8,556 nucleotides of DNA from Candidatus Hydromicrobium americanum (GTDB taxonomy: Bacteria; Actinomycetota; Humimicrobiia; Humimicrobiales; Humimicrobiaceae): positions 1,001 through 9,556 of the forward strand of contig PEXF01000026.1 of NCBI GenBank assembly GCA_002779205.1, given 5' to 3'. Shown piece after piece: positions 5,029-8,556 of the stretch (within the stretch, counting starts at the first letter, position 1; each line of letters begins with the position of its first letter). The notes beneath the pieces are model-generated. The model was given only the letters and a program-made list of their open reading frames with translations. It was not told where the DNA came from and did no database searches. The position numbers and the translations under genes were made by a program.

Positions 5029-6195
5029 ATGGTAAAAAAATATATAATGACTCCGGGTCCTACACCGATTTCTGAGGAGGTACTGCTGGAGCATGCAAGG
5101 CCTCTTATGCATCACAGATCTCCGGAATTCTCGAAAATATTTATTGAGGTTACAGAAAAGTTGAAAAAACTCTTTAAAACTGAAAATGATCTTTTTATAT
5201 TAACATCTTCAGGAACAGGTGCAATGGAAGCTGCAGTAACCAACTTCTTTTCCACAGGGGATAAGGTACTGGTTGCAAATATAGGAAATTTCGGAGAGAG
5301 ATTTAAAAAAATTAGCAGCAGGTTTAAGCTTGAAGTCATTTCCCTTGACTATGAGTGGGGAGATGCAGCTGACCCTCGAGACATTAAAAAAGCGCTGGAT
5401 GATAATCCTGATATAAAAGGGGTTATGGTTCAGTTCAGCGAAACGTCAACAGGTGCGATAAATGATATAAAGGCCATAGGAAATATTGTAAAAAACTATC
5501 CTGCAATCCTTATAGTAGATGCTATCAGCGGTCTGGGCGCATCAGACCTAAGGACTGATGAATGGAATCTCGATGTTGTGGCCGGAGGGTCGCAGAAAGC
5601 GTTGAGTGCTCCTACAGGAGCTGCATTTATAAGCGTAAGTGATAAAGCATGGAAACTTAATGAAAAATCAGACTTGCCCAGGTTTTATTTTGATCTAGCT
5701 ACAGCCAAAAATTATTCACAAAAGACACCGCCTCAGACACCCTGGACTCCAGGAATATCAATAATTGTGGCTATGAATAAAGCACTTGATATGCTGTTAG
5801 AAGAAGGTCTGGAGAAAGTATTTGAAAGACATAAAGTACTGGCATTGGCAGCACAGAAAGCAGTAGAAAAACTTGGTCTCGAACTTCTGGTAAAGGACGA
5901 AAACAAAAGGGGTTTTTCAGTTACTTCCATAAAAGTCCCTGAAGGCATTGATGCAAAAGAGCTTACCAAAACTATGAGGGTAAAATATGGAGTAACCATT
6001 GCCGGTGGGCAGGGTAAGCTCACCGGAAAGATTATAAGAATTGGACATCTGGGATATTTTGGAATGTTTGATATTATTATTGCCATATCGGCACTGGAGA
6101 TGACTTTACAGGAGCTGGGTCATAAGTTTGAGATAGGTTCAGGTATCGCCGAAGCGGAAAAAATATTTATAGAAAATAATTATTTGAACAGCTAA
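5029..6195 (+). CDS. Class V aminotransferase, serine-glyoxylate/serine-pyruvate (or phosphoserine) type
   Basis: This pyridoxal phosphate enzyme of 388 residues belongs to fold type I, class V. It opens with MTPGPTPISEEV, typical of the alanine/serine-glyoxylate aminotransferase group. SSGTGAME (about 60-67) is the phosphate-binding loop, ETSTG (about 138-142) and VDAISGLGA with D164 line the cofactor ring, and K190 in GGSQKALSAPTG is the Schiff-base lysine. The C-terminal domain keeps GGQGKLTGKIIRIGHLG, whose Arg binds the substrate carboxylate in this family. It sits 26 bases before serA, so it probably aminates 3-phosphohydroxypyruvate (replacing SerC) or hydroxypyruvate. A comparable class V enzyme does this in Methanococcales (established knowledge). 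Substrate choice cannot be read from the sequence. AAAGGAG lies nine bases before the ATG. SerC itself is not in the window. Confidence 0.9.
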   Translation: MVKKYIMTPGPTPISEEVLLEHARPLMHHRSPEFSKIFIEVTEKLKKLFKTENDLFILTSSGTGAMEAAVTNFFSTGDKVLVANIGNFGERFKKISSRFKLEVISLDYEWGDAADPRDIKKALDDNPDIKGVMVQFSETSTGAINDIKAIGNIVKNYPAILIVDAISGLGASDLRTDEWNLDVVAGGSQKALSAPTGAAFISVSDKAWKLNEKSDLPRFYFDLATAKNYSQKTPPQTPWTPGISIIVAMNKALDMLLEEGLEKVFERHKVLALAAQKAVEKLGLELLVKDENKRGFSVTSIKVPEGIDAKELTKTMRVKYGVTIAGGQGKLTGKIIRIGHLGYFGMFDIIIAISALEMTLQELGHKFEIGSGIAEAEKIFIENNYLNS

Positions 6196-6221
6196 TAAAA
6201 GAAATAATAGAGGGACTAAAT

Positions 6222-7811
6222 ATGAATAAAAAAATATTAATTACTGACGGTATTTCAAGCGAAGCTAAAAAGAAACTTGAGGAGCAATTTATTGTGGAGG
6301 AGAAGAAAGGTCTGTCTCCTGAGAAGCTTAAAGAAGAGATTAAAGGTGTGAGCGCTATAATAATAAGGAGCGCTACCAGGCTAACAGCTGATATTATTGA
6401 AGCAGCTAATAAGCTTGAAATTATCGGAAGGGCAGGTATAGGAGTAGATAATGTAGACGTTTCAGCAGCTACTAAAAAGGGTATTATAGTAGTAAATGCT
6501 CCTACCAGTAACGCGGTTACTGTTGCAGAGCACACCATGGCTCTTATGCTTTCTTTAGTCCGGAAAATTCCAGAGGCTAATTACTCATTAAAAAGCGGCA
6601 AGTGGGAGAAGTCAAAATTTAGAGGTATTGAACTAGAGGGAAAAACACTTGGCATAATAGGTTTTGGACAGATAGGAGGATTGGTTGCAAAAAAAGCTAT
6701 CGGACTGGGTATGAAAGTAATCACATACGATCCGTTTGTATCTGAAGACCGGTTTAAACAACTAGAGATAAAAAAAGCTGACAGGCTGGAGGACATTTAT
6801 AAGGAAGCTGATTTTATTTCAATACACCTGCCTAAAAACAAAGATACCCTGGGAATGTTTAATAAGACAGAGTTTTGTAAGATGAAAAAAGGGACAATAA
6901 TATTAAATGTTGCAAGAGGCGGCATAGTAGTAGAAAAAGATCTTGCAGAAGCCATCAAGGATGGTCAAATAGGAGGTGCTGCACTTGATGTTTATGAAGT
7001 GGAGCCATGCACTGATTCCCCTGTTTTTAAACTGGAAGAAGTAATATGCACACCTCATTTAGGGGCATCAACTACAGAAGCCCAGGATAGGGCAGGGACT
7101 ACAATTGCAGACCAGGTTATCGATGTACTTAATGGAAAAACTGCAGCTTTCCCGGTAAATGCACCGGCTATAAGACCGGAACTAATGGAAGTCCTGTCAC
7201 CTTTCTTTGAATTGTGTGAGAACCTCGGCAGCTTGTTTATAAATTTATTTGAAGGTAATCTGGATAGCTTGAAGATTGGATATTATGGAAAAGTGTCTGA
7301 ATATGATGTGAGGGTCCCAACATCCGTTATACTGGTAAAAATACTGGAAAGATATTCAGCGGAAAATGTGAATCTGGTAAATGTTGATCTGGTAACCAGG
7401 GAAACAGGCCTTAAGGTAAAAGTAGTAAAAAGCAGCGAATCGAAGGATTTTATAAATTTAATTACTCTTGAGGGAAAAGGGAAAGACAGTGAACTTTCCA
7501 TCTCTGGGACTACTACAGGTAAAAAGGATACCCCCAGATTCATTGCTATTGATAAGTTTGAAATAGATATGGTTCCTTCAAAATATATGGCTTTTTTGAG
7601 ATATAAGGATATTCCGGGCCAGATTGGTAAAATAGGAACTTCTTTCGGCGAGTTAAATGTAAATATTGCATCAATGCATGTAGGAAGAAAAAAGATGAGT
7701 GGGGATGCAGTAATGGGCTTGAATCTGGATAATGAAGTGACTTCTGAGATGATAGAAGAATTTAAAAAGCTTTCAGGTTTTAAAAATATAAAGATAGTTA
7801 CTCTTTATTAA
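6222..7811 (+). CDS. serA: D-3-phosphoglycerate dehydrogenase (long, ACT-domain type)
   Basis: SerA oxidises 3-phosphoglycerate to 3-phosphohydroxypyruvate with NAD, the first step of serine synthesis. At 529 residues it is the long form: catalytic and Rossmann domains, an intervening allosteric-substrate-binding domain (about 315-450) and a C-terminal ACT domain (about 455-529, with RYKDIPGQIGKIG and VNIASMHVGR). The dinucleotide motif is GFGQIG (147-152), with the acidic D of TYDPF ending the next strand. The catalytic trio is R232 (NVARGG), E261 (VEP) and H279 (TPHLGAST). The ACT domain suggests serine feedback. GAGGG lies seven bases before the ATG. It follows the aminotransferase by 26 bases and precedes leuA by 85, probably in one operon. 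Confidence 0.96.
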   Translation: MNKKILITDGISSEAKKKLEEQFIVEEKKGLSPEKLKEEIKGVSAIIIRSATRLTADIIEAANKLEIIGRAGIGVDNVDVSAATKKGIIVVNAPTSNAVTVAEHTMALMLSLVRKIPEANYSLKSGKWEKSKFRGIELEGKTLGIIGFGQIGGLVAKKAIGLGMKVITYDPFVSEDRFKQLEIKKADRLEDIYKEADFISIHLPKNKDTLGMFNKTEFCKMKKGTIILNVARGGIVVEKDLAEAIKDGQIGGAALDVYEVEPCTDSPVFKLEEVICTPHLGASTTEAQDRAGTTIADQVIDVLNGKTAAFPVNAPAIRPELMEVLSPFFELCENLGSLFINLFEGNLDSLKIGYYGKVSEYDVRVPTSVILVKILERYSAENVNLVNVDLVTRETGLKVKVVKSSESKDFINLITLEGKGKDSELSISGTTTGKKDTPRFIAIDKFEIDMVPSKYMAFLRYKDIPGQIGKIGTSFGELNVNIASMHVGRKKMSGDAVMGLNLDNEVTSEMIEEFKKLSGFKNIKIVTLY

Positions 7812-7847
7812 AAAAAAATATTTTTGAGAAAGAGGATTTTAATAATA

Positions 7848-7870
7848 AGAGCTTTATCAGTAAAAGCTTT
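7848..7870 (+). repeat. Weak hairpin between serA and leuA
   Basis: AGCTTT (7850-7855) pairs with AAAGCT (7863-7868) over a seven-base loop, with a G-U and an A-T pair outside. No T run follows, so it is not an intrinsic terminator. It could be an RNA-processing or stability element, or chance. No T-box or other riboswitch motif was seen in the 85-base gap. Confidence 0.3.
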
Positions 7871-7896
7871 AATATTGTAAAGGTAAGTTGATTGTG

Positions 7897-8556
7897 ATGG
7901 AAGATAAGAAAAATAAGATTTATATATTTGATACCACCTTGAGAGATGGGGAACAGGCGCCTGGAATACATTTGAACACAAAGGAAAAACTGGAAATAGC
8001 CCAACAGCTTGCAAGGTTAAATGTAGATATAATAGAGGCAGGTTTTCCTATAACATCAAAAGGTGATTTTAATTCTGTAAAGGAAATATCAGCTAAGATT
8101 AGAGATAGAAAAATCGCAGCTCTGGCGAGAGCAAATTTCAAGGATATAGATGCAGCCGGAGAAGCTCTTAAGGGCGCGGAACAACCGGTGATACACACTT
8201 TCATATCTTCATCCGATATTCACCTTAAATATCAACTAAGGAAAAGCAGAGAAGAAGTGCTCGAACTTGCAAAGGAAGCTGTAAAAAGGAGTCTTAAATA
8301 TACTGATATGGTTGAGTTTTCAGCAATGGATGCAACAAGGAGTGACTGGGAATTCTTATGCAGGTTATTTGAAATTGCAATCAGAAGCGGCGCCGGAGTC
8401 ATAAATGTCCCCGATACGGTGGGTTATGCTATTCCAAACGAGTTTGGAAGAATGATAGATTACATTTTTAAAAATACTGCCGGCATTGAAAATGTAATAG
8501 TAAGTGTGCACTGCCATGATGATCTCGGACTTGCAGTTGCCAACTCGCTAATGGCT
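7897..8556 (+). CDS. leuA: 2-isopropylmalate synthase (3' partial, cut by the window edge)
   Basis: LeuA condenses acetyl-CoA with 2-ketoisovalerate, the first committed step to leucine. The first 220 residues are present and the frame is open at the right edge. DTTLRDGEQAPG (12-23) carries the catalytic R16 and metal ligand D17, and HCHDDLGLAVAN (205-216) supplies the two metal-binding His residues H205 and H207. EAGFPITSKGDF and INVPDTVGY are typical of LeuA rather than citramalate or homocitrate synthase. ATG at 7897 was chosen. GTG at 7894 and TTG at 7888 are in frame; AAAGG (7879-7883) is 13, 10 and 4 bases from the three, so GTG is a fair alternative. An oddity is that the usual FSxED block reads FSAMD, with Met144 where a Glu is expected. 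The C-terminal regulatory domain is outside the window, so leucine feedback cannot be judged. Confidence 0.93.
   Translation, partial: MEDKKNKIYIFDTTLRDGEQAPGIHLNTKEKLEIAQQLARLNVDIIEAGFPITSKGDFNSVKEISAKIRDRKIAALARANFKDIDAAGEALKGAEQPVIHTFISSSDIHLKYQLRKSREEVLELAKEAVKRSLKYTDMVEFSAMDATRSDWEFLCRLFEIAIRSGAGVINVPDTVGYAIPNEFGRMIDYIFKNTAGIENVIVSVHCHDDLGLAVANSLMA

Noticed and set aside
7824..7875. Separate leuA promoter starting with TTGAGA (7824-7829)
   Set aside because: The -35 match is good but no acceptable -10 lies 16-18 bases downstream.
7798..8204. Minus-strand frames over the start of leuA
   Set aside because: They are antisense shadows of leuA and the AT-rich gap, with no motif or ribosome site.

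Overview
The window comes from an AT-rich bacterial chromosome. Genes run almost entirely on the + strand, have purine-rich Shine-Dalgarno sites and use standard bacterial codons. The oxygen-labile-type dihydroxyacid dehydratase and the pairing of serA with a class V aminotransferase would suit an anaerobe. The phylum cannot be fixed from this sequence; a Clostridia-like or uncultured AT-rich anaerobic lineage is a guess.

Layout. (1) Positions 1-589 hold the 3' part of a gene for a TPR / single transmembrane segment / zinc-ribbon protein, closed by a strong intrinsic terminator at 614-651. (2) Positions 590-998 are a roughly 400-base gap rich in inverted repeats, with candidate promoters, a possible Leu/Ile-rich short reading frame and a competing minus-strand frame. 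(3) ilvD (999-2657, most likely a TTG start) is followed by a 112-base gap with a good sigma-70-like promoter. (4) A tightly packed block follows: ilvB (2770-4479), ilvN (4498-4980), a class V aminotransferase (5029-6195), serA (6222-7811) and the 5' part of leuA (7897 to the window edge).

How the genes work together. IlvBN condenses pyruvate into acetolactate (or acetohydroxybutyrate) and IlvD dehydrates the dihydroxyacid to the keto acid. LeuA then diverts 2-ketoisovalerate towards leucine. SerA oxidises 3-phosphoglycerate, and the aminotransferase beside it probably aminates the product or a related keto acid, giving serine or phosphoserine. The cluster therefore joins branched-chain and serine biosynthesis. 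ilvC, which often follows ilvN, is absent here; the serine pair lies in that place.

The most interesting points are: the ilvD leader (alternative hairpins, a 17-base palindrome over a candidate promoter, a CodY-box-like site, a Leu/Ile-rich mini-ORF); a Glu-to-Met change at a normally conserved active-site position in LeuA; a perfect 15-base tandem duplication at the 3' end of ilvB; and the class V aminotransferase that may stand in for SerC. No mobile element, CRISPR array, tRNA or rRNA was seen, and no convincing wholly new system.
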